A stretch of DNA of 64,000 nt from a bacterium M00.F.Ca.ET.205.01.1.1 (GCA_004791255.1 SRUQ01000006.1:186001-250000), one strand, 5' to 3'. Positions 31,681 to 41,222 are shown, numbered from the stretch's first letter. Numbers and translations are program-made. The notes: generated from the sequence alone by a model not told the origin.

Positions 31681-33672
31681 ATGACGTCGCGTGAACAACA
31701 TGACCGGATGGCCAATGCGATCCGCTTTCTCTCCATGGACGCCGTCGAGAAGGCGAATTCCGGCCATCCCGGCCTGCCGATGGGCTGCGCCGACATCGCC
31801 ACCGTGCTGTTCACGAAATTCCTGAAATTCGACGCCAAGGCGCCGCACTGGGCCGATCGCGACCGCTTCATCCTCTCGGCCGGCCATGGCTCGATGCTGC
31901 TTTATTCGCTGCTCTATCTGACCGGCTACGAGGACATGACCCTCGACCAGCTCAAGAATTTCCGCCAGTTGGGATCGAAGACCGCCGGCCATCCCGAATA
32001 CGGCCATGCCGCCGGCATCGAGACGACCACCGGACCGCTCGGCCAGGGTCTTGCCAATTCGGTCGGCTTCGCGCTCGGCGAGCGCATCATGAACGCCGCC
32101 TTCGGCAACGATCTCGTCAGCCACTACACCTATGTGCTGGCCGGCGACGGCTGCCTGATGGAAGGCGTCTCGCAGGAAGCCATCGCGCTTGCCGGGCACC
32201 TGAAGCTCAACAAGCTGATCGTCTTCTGGGACAACAACAACATCTCCATCGACGGCCCGGTCTCGCTCGCCGACAACACCGACCAGGTCGCCCGCTTCCA
32301 GGCCTCGGGCTGGAATGCCAGCCACATCGACGGCACCGACCCCGAAGCGATCGCCTATGCCATCGAAGCCGCGCGCCACTCCGACAAGCCGACGATGATC
32401 GCCTGCAAGACGACCATCGGCTTCGGCGCGCCGACCAAGGCCGGCACCAACAAGGCGCATGGTTCGCCGCTTGGCGCCGAGGAAATCGCCGGCGCGCGCA
32501 AATTCTTCAACTGGCAGTCGCCGCCCTTCGAAATTCCGGCCGACATCCTCGACGGCTGGCGCGCCGCCGGCACGACCGGCGCCAAGGCGCGTGCCGACTG
32601 GGAAGGCCGCCTCGCCAAGACCGAGGCCACGCTGAAGGCCGAGTTCGAGCGTCGTCTCGCCGGTAAGCTGCCGTCCAATTTCGACGCCGTCATCGCCGAC
32701 TACAAGAAGAAGCTGTCGGCCGACAAGCCGAAGGTCGCCACCCGCAAATCGTCCGAAATGGCGCTGGAAGTCATCAACGGCGCCGTGCCCGAAACCATCG
32801 GCGGTTCGGCCGACCTCACCGGCTCCAACAACACCAAGACCAGCCAGACCAAGAACATCACGCCGGAGGATTACGGCCAGCGCTATGTCCACTACGGCAT
32901 CCGCGAGCACGGCATGGCGGCCGCTCTCAACGGCCTGACGCTGCATGGCGGCGTCATCGCCTATGGCGGCACCTTCATGTGCTTCTCCGACTATGCCCGC
33001 CCGTCGATGCGGCTGGCCTCGCTGATGGGCATCCGTTCGATCTTCGTCATGACCCATGATTCCATTGGTCTGGGCGAAGACGGCCCGACCCACCAGCCGG
33101 TCGAGCACATGGCGGCGCTGCGCGCCATCCCCAACCACAACGTCTTCCGCCCGGCTGACGCGGTGGAAACCGCCGAATGCTGGCAGATTGCCCTTGAATC
33201 CGAAAAGACCCCGTCGACCCTGGCGCTGACCCGCCAGAACTTGCCGACGGTGCGCACCGAATTCACGGCCAAGAACCTCAGCAGCCAGGGCGCCTATGAA
33301 CTGGCCGCGGCCAGCGGCGAGGCGGCGGTGACGATCTTCGCCACCGGTTCCGAGGTCGAGATCGCGCTCGGTGCCCGCGACTTGCTTGAAAAGCACGGTC
33401 ACCCGACCCGCGTCGTCTCGGTGCCGTGCTTCGAGCTGTTCGACCAGCAGAGCGACGACTACCGCAGGAAGACCATCGGCAACGCGCCGATCAAGATGGC
33501 GATCGAGGCCGGCATCCGCCAGGGCTGGGATCACCTGATCGGCTCCGACGGCATCTTCGTCGGCATGACCGGCTTCGGCGCCTCGGGCACGATCGAGCAG
33601 CTCTATCCGCATTTCGGCATCACCGCCGAGGCGGCGGCCAAGGCGGCGGAAGCCCGCCTGCACGCCAAGTAA
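31681..33672 (+). CDS. tkt: Transketolase
   Basis: The 663-residue enzyme has the thiamine-diphosphate binding segment GDGCLMEGVSQEA (about 154), the start motif AVEKANSGHPGLPMG (about 20), and in the pyrimidine domain YVHYGIREHGMAAALNG (about 403) and FMCFSDYARPSMRLA. It transfers two-carbon units between sugar phosphates in the pentose phosphate pathway. The ATG at 31681 follows CGGAGGAACC; the frame is open upstream but without a ribosome site. It heads the run of carbon-metabolism genes gap, pgk and fba. Confidence 0.97.
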   Translation: MTSREQHDRMANAIRFLSMDAVEKANSGHPGLPMGCADIATVLFTKFLKFDAKAPHWADRDRFILSAGHGSMLLYSLLYLTGYEDMTLDQLKNFRQLGSKTAGHPEYGHAAGIETTTGPLGQGLANSVGFALGERIMNAAFGNDLVSHYTYVLAGDGCLMEGVSQEAIALAGHLKLNKLIVFWDNNNISIDGPVSLADNTDQVARFQASGWNASHIDGTDPEAIAYAIEAARHSDKPTMIACKTTIGFGAPTKAGTNKAHGSPLGAEEIAGARKFFNWQSPPFEIPADILDGWRAAGTTGAKARADWEGRLAKTEATLKAEFERRLAGKLPSNFDAVIADYKKKLSADKPKVATRKSSEMALEVINGAVPETIGGSADLTGSNNTKTSQTKNITPEDYGQRYVHYGIREHGMAAALNGLTLHGGVIAYGGTFMCFSDYARPSMRLASLMGIRSIFVMTHDSIGLGEDGPTHQPVEHMAALRAIPNHNVFRPADAVETAECWQIALESEKTPSTLALTRQNLPTVRTEFTAKNLSSQGAYELAAASGEAAVTIFATGSEVEIALGARDLLEKHGHPTRVVSVPCFELFDQQSDDYRRKTIGNAPIKMAIEAGIRQGWDHLIGSDGIFVGMTGFGASGTIEQLYPHFGITAEAAAKAAEARLHAK

Positions 33673-33695
33673 GGCGCATGCGCGAAACCAGAATG

Positions 33696-33728
33696 GCCCG
33701 CGAACCCAGCTATGGCGGTTTCGCGGGC
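33696..33728. other. Stem-loop downstream of tkt
   Basis: Inverted repeat GCCCGCGAA/TTCGCGGGC with a 15-base loop, 24 bases after the tkt stop and without a T-run. It probably marks partial termination or mRNA protection between tkt and gap. Confidence 0.45.
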
Positions 33729-33841
33729 TGGCCCAACCTAATCGATTTAAATCTGGTCATTGGATGGCTGGATTCTTTGCCGGTCCGCCGCTATGAAGCT
33801 GCGGACCATCAGTCTGCCCCCCAGCTCCCCGGGAGAGAAAA

Positions 33842-34852
33842 ATGACCGTCAGAGTTGCCATCAACGGATTTGGCCGTATCGGCCGTAACATCCTGCGCGC
33901 CATCCATGAGTCCGGCCGCAAGGACATCGACGTCGTCGCCGTCAACGATCTCGGCCCGGTCGAGACCAATGCTCACCTGCTGCGCTACGACAGCGTGCAC
34001 GGCCGCTTCCCGCACGAAGTGTCGGTGTCCGGCGACCAGATCTCGGTCGGCAAGGAGACCTTCAAGGTCACCGCCATCAAGGATCCGTCCCAGCTGCCGT
34101 GGAAGGAACTCGGCATCGACATCGCGCTCGAATGCACCGGTATCTTCACCGCCCGCGACAAGGCCGCCGCGCACCTGACCGCCGGCGCCAAGCGCGTGCT
34201 GGTCTCCGCACCTGCCGACGGCGCCGACCTGACCGTCGTCTACGGCATCAACCACGACAAGCTGACCAACGACCACATCGTCATCTCGAACGCGTCCTGC
34301 ACCACCAACTGCCTGGCGCCGCTGGCGGCTGTCCTGCATGAGACGGTCGGCATCGAAAAGGGCATGATGACGACGATCCACTCCTACACTGGCGACCAGC
34401 CGACGCTGGACACCATGCACAAGGATCTCTACCGCGCCCGCGCCGCCGCCCTGTCGCAGATCCCGACCTCGACGGGTGCGGCCAAGGCGATCGGCCTGGT
34501 GCTGCCCGACCTCAAGGGCAAGCTCGACGGCATCTCGATCCGCGTGCCGACCCCGAACGTTTCGGTCGTCGACTTCAAGTTCATCGCCAAGCGCTCGACC
34601 ACGGCGCAGGAAATCAACGAGGCGGTGATCGCCGCTTCCAACGGCAGACTGAAGGGCATTCTCGGCGTTACCCATCACCCGAATGTCTCGATCGACTTCA
34701 ACCACGATCCGCGCTCCTCGATCATGGCGCTCGACCAGACCAAGGTGATGGACGGCAACTTCGTTTCGGTGCTGTCCTGGTACGACAATGAGTGGGGCTT
34801 CTCCAACCGCATGGGCGACACCGCGGTCGCCTTCGGCAAGACCATCGCCTGA
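33842..34852 (+). CDS. gap: Glyceraldehyde-3-phosphate dehydrogenase (type I)
   Basis: The 336-residue enzyme has the NAD site NGFGRIGRN, catalytic Cys153 in SNASCTTNCLAP, the His of TTIHSYTGDQ and the C-terminal SWYDNEWGFSNRM. It oxidises glyceraldehyde-3-phosphate in glycolysis or the reverse in gluconeogenesis. Gly-Pro-Val rather than an acidic-only loop after VNDL cannot settle the cofactor; the ND pair near 35-36 favours NAD. GGGAGAGAAA precedes the ATG. A strong terminator follows. Confidence 0.97.
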   Translation: MTVRVAINGFGRIGRNILRAIHESGRKDIDVVAVNDLGPVETNAHLLRYDSVHGRFPHEVSVSGDQISVGKETFKVTAIKDPSQLPWKELGIDIALECTGIFTARDKAAAHLTAGAKRVLVSAPADGADLTVVYGINHDKLTNDHIVISNASCTTNCLAPLAAVLHETVGIEKGMMTTIHSYTGDQPTLDTMHKDLYRARAAALSQIPTSTGAAKAIGLVLPDLKGKLDGISIRVPTPNVSVVDFKFIAKRSTTAQEINEAVIAASNGRLKGILGVTHHPNVSIDFNHDPRSSIMALDQTKVMDGNFVSVLSWYDNEWGFSNRMGDTAVAFGKTIA

Positions 34853-34878
34853 TCGCAGGCCCATCGTCGCGAGATCTG

Positions 34879-34910
34879 AAACGCCCGGCTTCGTCCGGGC
34901 GTTTTCTTTT
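34879..34910 (+). terminator. Rho-independent terminator of gap
   Basis: Perfect 10-bp stem AAACGCCCGG/CCGGGCGTTT with loop CTTCGT and then TCTTTT. It separates gap from the antiporter and pgk. Confidence 0.9.
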
Positions 34911-35023
34911 GTCGCGCAAGCTACACCAAACCGCCAGAAAATCAGCGGCATAGGGCAAAAAACCACCCTTGCGCCTTGCACTGGCCACGCCTTCGCCCCA
35001 CTCTCCCGTAAATCGGGATGACA

Positions 35024-35065
35024 TTACAGCGCCGCGCGTCCTCGGACGCGCAAAGGACGCTGTAA
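35024..35065. repeat. Nested palindromic repeat (TTACAGCG type)
   Basis: TTACAGCG pairs with CGCTGTAA at the outer edge and GCGCGTCC with GGACGCGC at the centre. It is a compact intergenic element of a kind frequent in Mesorhizobium, immediately before the GCATGATC element. Confidence 0.65.
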
Positions 35066-35079
35066 CACTTTGACTTGGC

Positions 35080-35121
35080 GCATGATCCTTTCCGAAATCG
35101 ATACCGATTTCGGGGTCATGC
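35080..35121. repeat. Palindromic repeat (GCATGATC type)
   Basis: GCATGATCC is mirrored by GGGTCATGC, and CCGAAATCG by CGATTTCGG. It ends 27 bases before the antiporter start codon and makes a misleading open frame in front of that gene. Confidence 0.65.
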
Positions 35122-35147
35122 GGCAGGAATCCAGGGGCAAATCACGG

Positions 35148-37022
35148 ATGGAGCATGCGATCTATCTCGTCACGCTGGTCGGCACAGCGCTTGTTGTCGC
35201 CGCCGCGTTTTCGAGCCTGATCGCCTTCCGCTTCGGCGCCCCCCTGCTGCTCCTGTTTCTGTGCATCGGCCTGGCCACCGGGACCGACGGCCTCGGCATC
35301 GAATTCGACAACGCCCGCATCGCCTATTTTGCCGGCTCATTGGCGCTGGCGGTCATCCTGTTCGATTCCGGCTTCGGCACGCCGCTCAATGCCTTGCGCC
35401 AGGCAGCGGGGCCGGCACTGTCGCTGGCCACTGTCGGCGTCATCCTCACCACCGGCCTGTTCGGCGCCGCCGCCTACTATCTGCTCGACCTCAGCTGGCT
35501 GGAATCCTTCCTGCTCGGCGCCGCCGTTGCATCGACCGACGCGGCGGCCGTGTTCTTCCTGCTGCGCGCCGGCGAGATCAATCTGCGCGAACGCGTGCGT
35601 TCCACCCTCGAGGTCGAATCCGGCACCAACGATCCGATCGCCATCTTCCTGACCATCACCCTGGTCGAGATCATCGCCGCCCACGCCGATCCCGAAGCCA
35701 ATGTCCTGGCCACCAGCCTGGTCCTCGGCTTCCTGGTCAATATGGGTCTCGGCGCCATCGTCGGCGTGCTCGGCGGCCTTGGCATCGTGCGCCTCGTCGA
35801 CCGGCTCAATCTCGACCATGGCCTGCTGCCGATCTTCGTGCTGACCTTGTCGCTGATGGTCTTCGCCGCCGCCGGCGCCATTGGCGGCTCGGGCTTCCTG
35901 GCGGTCTATATCGCCGGCCTGATTGCGGGCAATTCCGATATCCGCGCCGTCACCATCCTGAAGCGTTTCCAGGACGGCATGTCGTGGCTGGCGCAGATCA
36001 TCATGTTCCTGATCCTCGGCCTGTTCGCCACGCCGTCGCAATTCCCGGCGATCCTGGTGCCGGCGGTGCTGCTTGGCCTGTTCCTGATGTTCGTCGCCCG
36101 GCCGGTCGCGGTTTGGCTCTGCCTGATCCCCTTCCGCCTGCCGCGGCCGGAGATCGCCTTCGTCTCCTGGGTTGGCCTGCGCGGCGCCGTGTCGATCCTG
36201 CTTGCCATCACCCCGCTGCTCGGAGGGCTGGAGCACGGCCGCATTATCTTCAACGCCGCCTTCATCATCGTGCTGGTGTCGCTGGTCATCCAGGGCTGGA
36301 CGGTCGGCCCGCTGGCGCGGCGCCTCGGCCTCATCGTGCCGGCGCGCCTCGGACCGCTCGACAAGGTCGAGCTCGAACTGCCGGGCTCGGCCCATCATGA
36401 GCTTCTCGCCTATCGCGTGGCGCCGGGCAGCCCGGTGGCGCGCGGCGAGCGCATTCCGCGCTGGGCGCGGCCCTCGCTGGTGCTGCGCGACGGGCGCTCG
36501 ATGCGGTTCCAGGACATGGGCCGGCTCGCCGCCGGCGACCAGGTCTATATCTTCGTGCCGGACCGCTATCCACGCCTGCTCGACAAGCTGTTCGCCAGCC
36601 GCGCTGTTGTCGATCCCGAGGATGCCGACTTCTTCGGCGCCTTCGCCGTCGATCCCGCCCGCTCGGCGGGAGAACTGGAAGCCGCCTATGGGCCGGGTCT
36701 GACCGAAGCGGAGCAGAAGCTCACCGTTGGCGCGCTGGTCACGGCACGACTCGGCGGCCATGTCGAATATGCCGACCGCGTGCTGATCGGCCCGATCGAG
36801 CTGATCGTCAGGGATGTCGACGACAAGGGCAGGATCACGGGCCTCGGCCTGTCCTTCGAACCGACCGCGCCGGTGGCAAGAGTGCCGGTGTTCCTGAGCG
36901 CCGGCGAGATCGGCGACCGCGTGACCGCTTTCATCCGCAACTGGCGCAAGCCTTCCACCACCCATGCCGCCGAACCCACGCAGGCGCATCCCCCGGTTGA
37001 AAAAGTGGACGACAACGCCTGA
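35148..37022 (+). CDS. CPA1-family cation/proton antiporter (NhaP2/CvrA-like)
   Basis: The 624-residue protein has about 12 membrane helices (residues 1-395) with the CPA signature around AVASTDAAAVFFLLR and ESGTNDPIAIF (acidic ion-binding pair). Cytosolic domains follow: a TrkA_C/RCK_C-type regulatory domain (about 410-490) and a CorC/HlyC-type domain (about 520-600). Enteric NhaP2 exchanges potassium for protons and is controlled through these C-terminal domains. The start is set at MEHAIYLV; the frame continues upstream through a repeat element that is not coding. It interrupts the gap-pgk order. Confidence 0.88.
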   Translation: MEHAIYLVTLVGTALVVAAAFSSLIAFRFGAPLLLLFLCIGLATGTDGLGIEFDNARIAYFAGSLALAVILFDSGFGTPLNALRQAAGPALSLATVGVILTTGLFGAAAYYLLDLSWLESFLLGAAVASTDAAAVFFLLRAGEINLRERVRSTLEVESGTNDPIAIFLTITLVEIIAAHADPEANVLATSLVLGFLVNMGLGAIVGVLGGLGIVRLVDRLNLDHGLLPIFVLTLSLMVFAAAGAIGGSGFLAVYIAGLIAGNSDIRAVTILKRFQDGMSWLAQIIMFLILGLFATPSQFPAILVPAVLLGLFLMFVARPVAVWLCLIPFRLPRPEIAFVSWVGLRGAVSILLAITPLLGGLEHGRIIFNAAFIIVLVSLVIQGWTVGPLARRLGLIVPARLGPLDKVELELPGSAHHELLAYRVAPGSPVARGERIPRWARPSLVLRDGRSMRFQDMGRLAAGDQVYIFVPDRYPRLLDKLFASRAVVDPEDADFFGAFAVDPARSAGELEAAYGPGLTEAEQKLTVGALVTARLGGHVEYADRVLIGPIELIVRDVDDKGRITGLGLSFEPTAPVARVPVFLSAGEIGDRVTAFIRNWRKPSTTHAAEPTQAHPPVEKVDDNA

Positions 37023-37079
37023 TCTGAAGGCCGGGTCGGCACCCGCCCTTCAAAAATTCGTATCACAGGCAGCCCAACC

Positions 37080-37108
37080 CTTGCATCGTCGCCGCTGCCG
37101 GGTATGGT
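37080..37108 (+). promoter_or_regulatory. Candidate promoter of pgk
   Basis: CTTGCA at 37080-37085, 17 bases, then TATGGT at 37103-37108, 31 bases before the pgk ATG. Confidence 0.4.
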
Positions 37109-37139
37109 CCGCGCGATTTTTCCCGCGAAAGGAACCAGC

Positions 37140-38336
37140 ATGGCCGGCTTCAAGACACTGGACGACATCGGCAACATCAACGGCAAGCGCGTGCTGGTGC
37201 GCGTCGACCTCAACGTTCCCGTCGCCGACGGCAAGGTCACCGACGCCACCCGCATCGAACGCATTGCGCCGACCATCGCCGAACTGTCCGGCAAGGGCGC
37301 CAAGGTCATCCTGCTCGCCCATTTCGGCCGCCCCAAGGATGGCCCCTCGCCCGAATTCTCGCTGGAGCCAATCGCCAAGGCGACGGCCGAGGTGCTCAGC
37401 CGCCCGGTCGGGTTCGCCGGCGATTGCATCGGCGACACGGCGGGCAGCGCCGTCGCCGCCATGGACAAGGGCGACGTGCTGCTGCTGGAAAACACCCGCT
37501 TCTACAAGGCCGAGGAAAAGAACGACCCGGCCTTCACCGAAAAACTCGCCGCCAATGGCGACATCTTCGTCAACGACGCCTTTTCAGCAGCGCACCGGGC
37601 GCATGCCTCGACCGAGGGGCTGGCGCATCTGCTGCCGGCCTTCGCCGGCCGCACCATGCAGGCCGAGCTTGAAGCGCTGGAAAAGGGGCTGGGCAATCCG
37701 GTCCGCCCGGTCGTCGCCATTGTCGGCGGCGCCAAGGTCTCGACCAAGATCGACCTGTTGATGAACCTGGTGAAGAAGGTCGACGCGCTGGTCATCGGCG
37801 GCGGCATGGCCAACACCTTCCTCGCCGCACGCGGCACCGATGTCGGCAAGTCGCTGTGCGAACATGACCTGGCCGCAACCGCCAAGCAGATCATGATCGA
37901 GGCGGCCGAGGCCGGCTGCGCCATCATCCTGCCGGTCGACGGCGTCGTCGCCAAGGAATTCAAGGCGGGTGCCGCCTGCGAGACCGTCGCCATCGCTAAC
38001 GTGCCTGCCGACGGCATGATCCTCGACGTCGGCGCCAAAACCGTGACCATCATCGGCGAATGGATCGACCGCGCCGCGACGCTGGTCTGGAACGGCCCGC
38101 TCGGCGCCTTCGAGATCGCGCCCTTCGACCATGCCACGGTGGCCGCTGCCAAGCATGCGGCTTCCCGCACCAAGGCCGGCAAGCTGGTCTCCGTCGCCGG
38201 CGGCGGCGATACGGTGGCGGCCCTCAACCATGCCGGCGTCGCCGACGATTTCACCTATGTCTCGACCGCCGGCGGCGCCTTCCTCGAATGGATGGAAGGC
38301 AAGCCGCTGCCGGGCGTCGACGTGCTGAAGCGCTGA
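37140..38336 (+). CDS. pgk: Phosphoglycerate kinase
   Basis: The 398-residue enzyme shows the family signature RVLVRVDLNVPVADGK near residue 17, HFGRPKDGPS, NDAFSAAHRAHAS and the nucleotide loop VAGGGDTVAALN near 348. It interconverts 1,3-bisphosphoglycerate and 3-phosphoglycerate. The ATG at 37140 follows AAAGGAACC. It stands between the antiporter gene and the aldolase gene, 148 bases before the latter. Confidence 0.97.
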   Translation: MAGFKTLDDIGNINGKRVLVRVDLNVPVADGKVTDATRIERIAPTIAELSGKGAKVILLAHFGRPKDGPSPEFSLEPIAKATAEVLSRPVGFAGDCIGDTAGSAVAAMDKGDVLLLENTRFYKAEEKNDPAFTEKLAANGDIFVNDAFSAAHRAHASTEGLAHLLPAFAGRTMQAELEALEKGLGNPVRPVVAIVGGAKVSTKIDLLMNLVKKVDALVIGGGMANTFLAARGTDVGKSLCEHDLAATAKQIMIEAAEAGCAIILPVDGVVAKEFKAGAACETVAIANVPADGMILDVGAKTVTIIGEWIDRAATLVWNGPLGAFEIAPFDHATVAAAKHAASRTKAGKLVSVAGGGDTVAALNHAGVADDFTYVSTAGGAFLEWMEGKPLPGVDVLKR

Positions 38337-38441
38337 GGCATTTCGCGGCCCGAGCGATAATCCGATCAACTCAAGCGGACCGGCGGCGGCGCCGGCGACT
38401 TTCAATCGATTCGAGCTTTCCGAGGCCATTCCTTTGGCGGT

Positions 38442-38471
38442 AGAGTTCCGTTAAGCGCGGAACGGACCTCT
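38442..38471 (+). promoter_or_regulatory. Leader hairpin next to the aldolase ribosome site
   Basis: Arms AGAGTTCCGTT and AACGGACCTCT (one mismatch) with loop AAGCGCGG. The right arm abuts the ribosome site GAGGAGA, so folding could affect initiation. Confidence 0.4.
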
Positions 38472-38484
38472 GAGGAGAAGCAGA

Positions 38485-39468
38485 ATGAGCGAACGTCTCG
38501 AAGACATTGCTGCCGCGATCGTGGCCAACGGCAAGGGCCTTCTGGCCGCCGATGAGAGTTCCGGCACAATCAAGAAGCGCTTCGACGTCATCGGCGTCGA
38601 ATCGACCGCCGACAGCCGCCGCGACTACCGCGAGATGATGTTCCGCGCCAGGGACGCGATGACCAAGTATATTTCCGGCGTCATCCTCTATGACGAGACC
38701 ATCCGCCAGAAGGCCGCCGACGGCACGCCGCTGGTCGACATCATCAAGGCGTCAGGCGCCATTCCCGGCATCAAGGTCGATGCCGGCGCCAAGCCTTTGG
38801 CCGGCTTTCCCGGCGACACGATTACCGAGGGTCTCGACGGCCTGCGCGAGCGGCTTGCCGACTATTACAAACTGGGCGCCCGCTTCGCCAAATGGCGCGC
38901 CGTGATCGACATCGACACCGGCAAGGGCGTCCCCTCGGCCACTTCGATCGGCTCGAACACCCATGCGCTGGCCCGCTATGCCGCCCTCTGCCAGGAGGCC
39001 GGCATCGTGCCGATCGTCGAGCCGGAAGTGCTGATGGACGGCGCCCACGACATCGACACCTGCTTTGAGGTTTCGAGGGCGACGCTGACCAGGCTCTATG
39101 ACGAGCTTTACGCCGCCCGCGTCGTGCTGGAAGGCACGATCCTGAAGCCCAACATGGTGCTGTCGGGCAAGAAATCGGGCAAGGTGGACAGGCCCGAGCA
39201 GGTTGCGGTGCCCGGCATCGCCTTCCTGTCCGGCGGCCAGGAGGACGAGGAGGCGACCGCCAACCTCAACGCCATCAACGCCATCGGCCCACATCCGTGG
39301 AAGCTGACCTTCTCCTATGGCCGCGCGCTGCAGGCCGCCCCACAGAAGGCGTGGAGCGGCAAGGCCTCGAATGTCGCCGCCGGCCAGGCCGCCTTTACCC
39401 ACCGCGCCCACATGAATTATCTGGCCGCGCTCGGAAAATGGCAGCCGGCCCTGGAAAAAGCCGCCTGA
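38485..39468 (+). CDS. Class I fructose-bisphosphate aldolase
   Basis: The 327-residue enzyme is the Schiff-base type: GKGLLAADESSGTIKKRF near the start, KWRAVIDI, VEPEVLMDG and the lysine-bearing segment LEGTILKPNMVLSG with likely catalytic Lys221. It cleaves fructose-1,6-bisphosphate into triose phosphates. It completes the tkt-gap-pgk-aldolase set of this region. A terminator follows directly. Eukaryote-like class I aldolases of this length are common in rhizobia. Confidence 0.95.
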   Translation: MSERLEDIAAAIVANGKGLLAADESSGTIKKRFDVIGVESTADSRRDYREMMFRARDAMTKYISGVILYDETIRQKAADGTPLVDIIKASGAIPGIKVDAGAKPLAGFPGDTITEGLDGLRERLADYYKLGARFAKWRAVIDIDTGKGVPSATSIGSNTHALARYAALCQEAGIVPIVEPEVLMDGAHDIDTCFEVSRATLTRLYDELYAARVVLEGTILKPNMVLSGKKSGKVDRPEQVAVPGIAFLSGGQEDEEATANLNAINAIGPHPWKLTFSYGRALQAAPQKAWSGKASNVAAGQAAFTHRAHMNYLAALGKWQPALEKAA

Positions 39469-39492
39469 ACTCAGCTCCTTTGACCGCATACT

Positions 39493-39522
39493 AACCCGGG
39501 CCATGTGCCCGGGTTTTTGTTT
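39493..39522 (+). terminator. Rho-independent terminator of the aldolase gene
   Basis: Perfect 9-bp stem AACCCGGGC/GCCCGGGTT with loop CATGT, followed by TTTGTTT. Confidence 0.88.
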
Positions 39523-39652
39523 GTCCCCAAAGAATTGGGCCAGAACTTGGGATCGAGCCTGACCATCCTTATGTCCTCTGCGGTGTTTTCGGCGGCGATG
39601 TCGGATTGCGCCCACTTCGAACGTCCTTGAGGTGACCGACAGGGAGAGGCAT

Positions 39653-40393
39653 ATGCATCGCAACAAGGCCGTTTCGCGCGAAGACTGGTTTCAGGCGCAC
39701 AAGGCGCATCTGGCGCGCGAGAAGGAACTGACGAGGTTGCGTGAACGCGTTGCGGCCGAGCGGCGGGAACTGCCCTGGCTGAAAATGCGCAAGGACTATG
39801 TCTTCGAGACGGAGCAAGGGCCGAAGAACCTGGCCGATCTCTTCGCCGGCCACAGCCAGCTGATCGTCTATCACTTCGTCTTCGGGCCAGGCTCAACTCA
39901 TCATTGCGAGAGCTGTGCGTTCGTCGCCGACCATATGGATGGCGCCAACCGGCATCTCAGGCACCACGACGTATCGCTTGTCGCCGTGTCGCGGGCGCCG
40001 CTCGCCGAGCTGCTGCCCTACAGGCAGCGCATGGGCTGGAAATTCGACTGGGTGTCGTCCTATGCCTCGGATTTCAACTTCGACATGCAGGTATCCTTCA
40101 CCGACAGGCAGATTGCGTCGGGTGAAGCGGTTTACAATTTCGAAACGCCGGTGCTGACGTCGAAGGACCTGCCCGGCACCACTGTCTTTTATAGAAACGA
40201 AACCGGCGACGTCTTCCTCACCTTCATGTCGCGCGCCCGTGGCAGCGAGCAGCTCATCGGCGCCTATCAATATCTCGACATGGCGCCGAAAGGCCGCGAC
40301 GAGACCGGTCCTTACCGGACGCTCATGGACTGGGTGCGGCTGCATGACGAATATGGAAACAGGTCGTCGCAGCCGGACCACGCCGGCTTCTGA
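39653..40393 (+). CDS. DUF899-family thioredoxin-like protein
   Basis: The 246-residue protein has the DUF899 layout: a basic helical N-terminus (REDWFQAHKAHLAREKELTR), LPWLKMRKDYVFE, the segment YHFVFGPGSTHHCESCAFVAD with CxxC at the place of a thioredoxin active site, and YRNETGDVFLTF. Family members are predicted thioredoxin-fold proteins without a firmly assigned reaction. The ATG follows AGGGAGAGG. It stands alone between terminators. Confidence 0.85.
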   Translation: MHRNKAVSREDWFQAHKAHLAREKELTRLRERVAAERRELPWLKMRKDYVFETEQGPKNLADLFAGHSQLIVYHFVFGPGSTHHCESCAFVADHMDGANRHLRHHDVSLVAVSRAPLAELLPYRQRMGWKFDWVSSYASDFNFDMQVSFTDRQIASGEAVYNFETPVLTSKDLPGTTVFYRNETGDVFLTFMSRARGSEQLIGAYQYLDMAPKGRDETGPYRTLMDWVRLHDEYGNRSSQPDHAGF

Positions 40394-40487
40394 CGCAATG
40401 CGCCCAAGCCGGCACGCGGCGCAACGATCCGTTCACCCCGGCTGCAACATGCGCTAAGGCTGCCCAAGGTCATTTCACGGTATCATC

Positions 40488-41222
40488 ATGCGCTTCCCGA
40501 CCTTTCTCACCTGGCTCGCCTTCCCTGCCTATGTCTGGCAGGGACTGGGTGTGCGTCGCCGCACCTCCCGCATGCTGCCTGCGCAAGGTCCGGTCATGCA
40601 CGACATACCAGGCAGGGTTCCTGCCATCTCGCTTCTGGTCCTGGGTGATTCCTCGGCGGCCTCGGTCGGTATCGGCAACTCCGAGAACGGGCTTGCCGCG
40701 CAACTCGCTGTCCTGATTTCCCAACGCACCGGCAGCAGTGTGCGCTGGCGCGCGGCCGGCTTCAACTCGGCGACATCGGGCCAGATCCGCGATCATGTGC
40801 TGCCCAATCTGTCGGCCGATCCGTGGACGCACATCGTGCTTGCCATCGGCACCAACGACACCAAGAATTTTCATTCCGTCCCCCGATTCAAGAAGGAGTT
40901 CGGTGGCCTGCTCTACGCCTTGCGCGCCAAATGGCCCGAGGCACGCGTGGTGTGGTCGCCGGTGCTGGAGTTCACACGGGCACCGGCGATGCCGCCGCTG
41001 CTGGGCAAGATTCTGGAGGTCCGCGCCACCGCGATGAACCGCATGGGCGAACGCCTCTGCCTGGAACGCGGCGCGGTTCCGGCAGCACGGCTGCCGATCA
41101 CCAATCCCGAGGCCGGCTTTGCCTCCGACGGGTTTCATGCCTCGGAAGCCGGCTACAGGGCCTGGGCCGAGCATCTGTTGGATTTTGTGCTGGGGAACGA
41201 AAGCGCGGGCAAGGTTCGTTGA
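40488..41222 (+). CDS. SGNH/GDSL hydrolase family protein
   Basis: The 244-residue protein shows the block I motif LVLGDSSAASVG with likely nucleophile Ser55, the block II-III segment AGFNSATS, the GTND tetrad near residue 124 and block V DGFHASEAGY (Asp/His). The N-terminal 20 residues are hydrophobic with aromatic residues and may be a signal anchor. Such enzymes are lipases or carbohydrate esterases; the substrate is unknown. A small membrane protein gene converges just downstream. Confidence 0.85.
   Translation: MRFPTFLTWLAFPAYVWQGLGVRRRTSRMLPAQGPVMHDIPGRVPAISLLVLGDSSAASVGIGNSENGLAAQLAVLISQRTGSSVRWRAAGFNSATSGQIRDHVLPNLSADPWTHIVLAIGTNDTKNFHSVPRFKKEFGGLLYALRAKWPEARVVWSPVLEFTRAPAMPPLLGKILEVRATAMNRMGERLCLERGAVPAARLPITNPEAGFASDGFHASEAGYRAWAEHLLDFVLGNESAGKVR

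Noticed and set aside
31618..33663. 681-codon minus-strand frame opposite tkt
   Set aside because: A typical high-GC antisense frame; transketolase motifs are all on the plus strand.
35337..36989. 550-codon minus-strand frame opposite the antiporter
   Set aside because: Antisense shadow, low-complexity charged product, no ribosome site.
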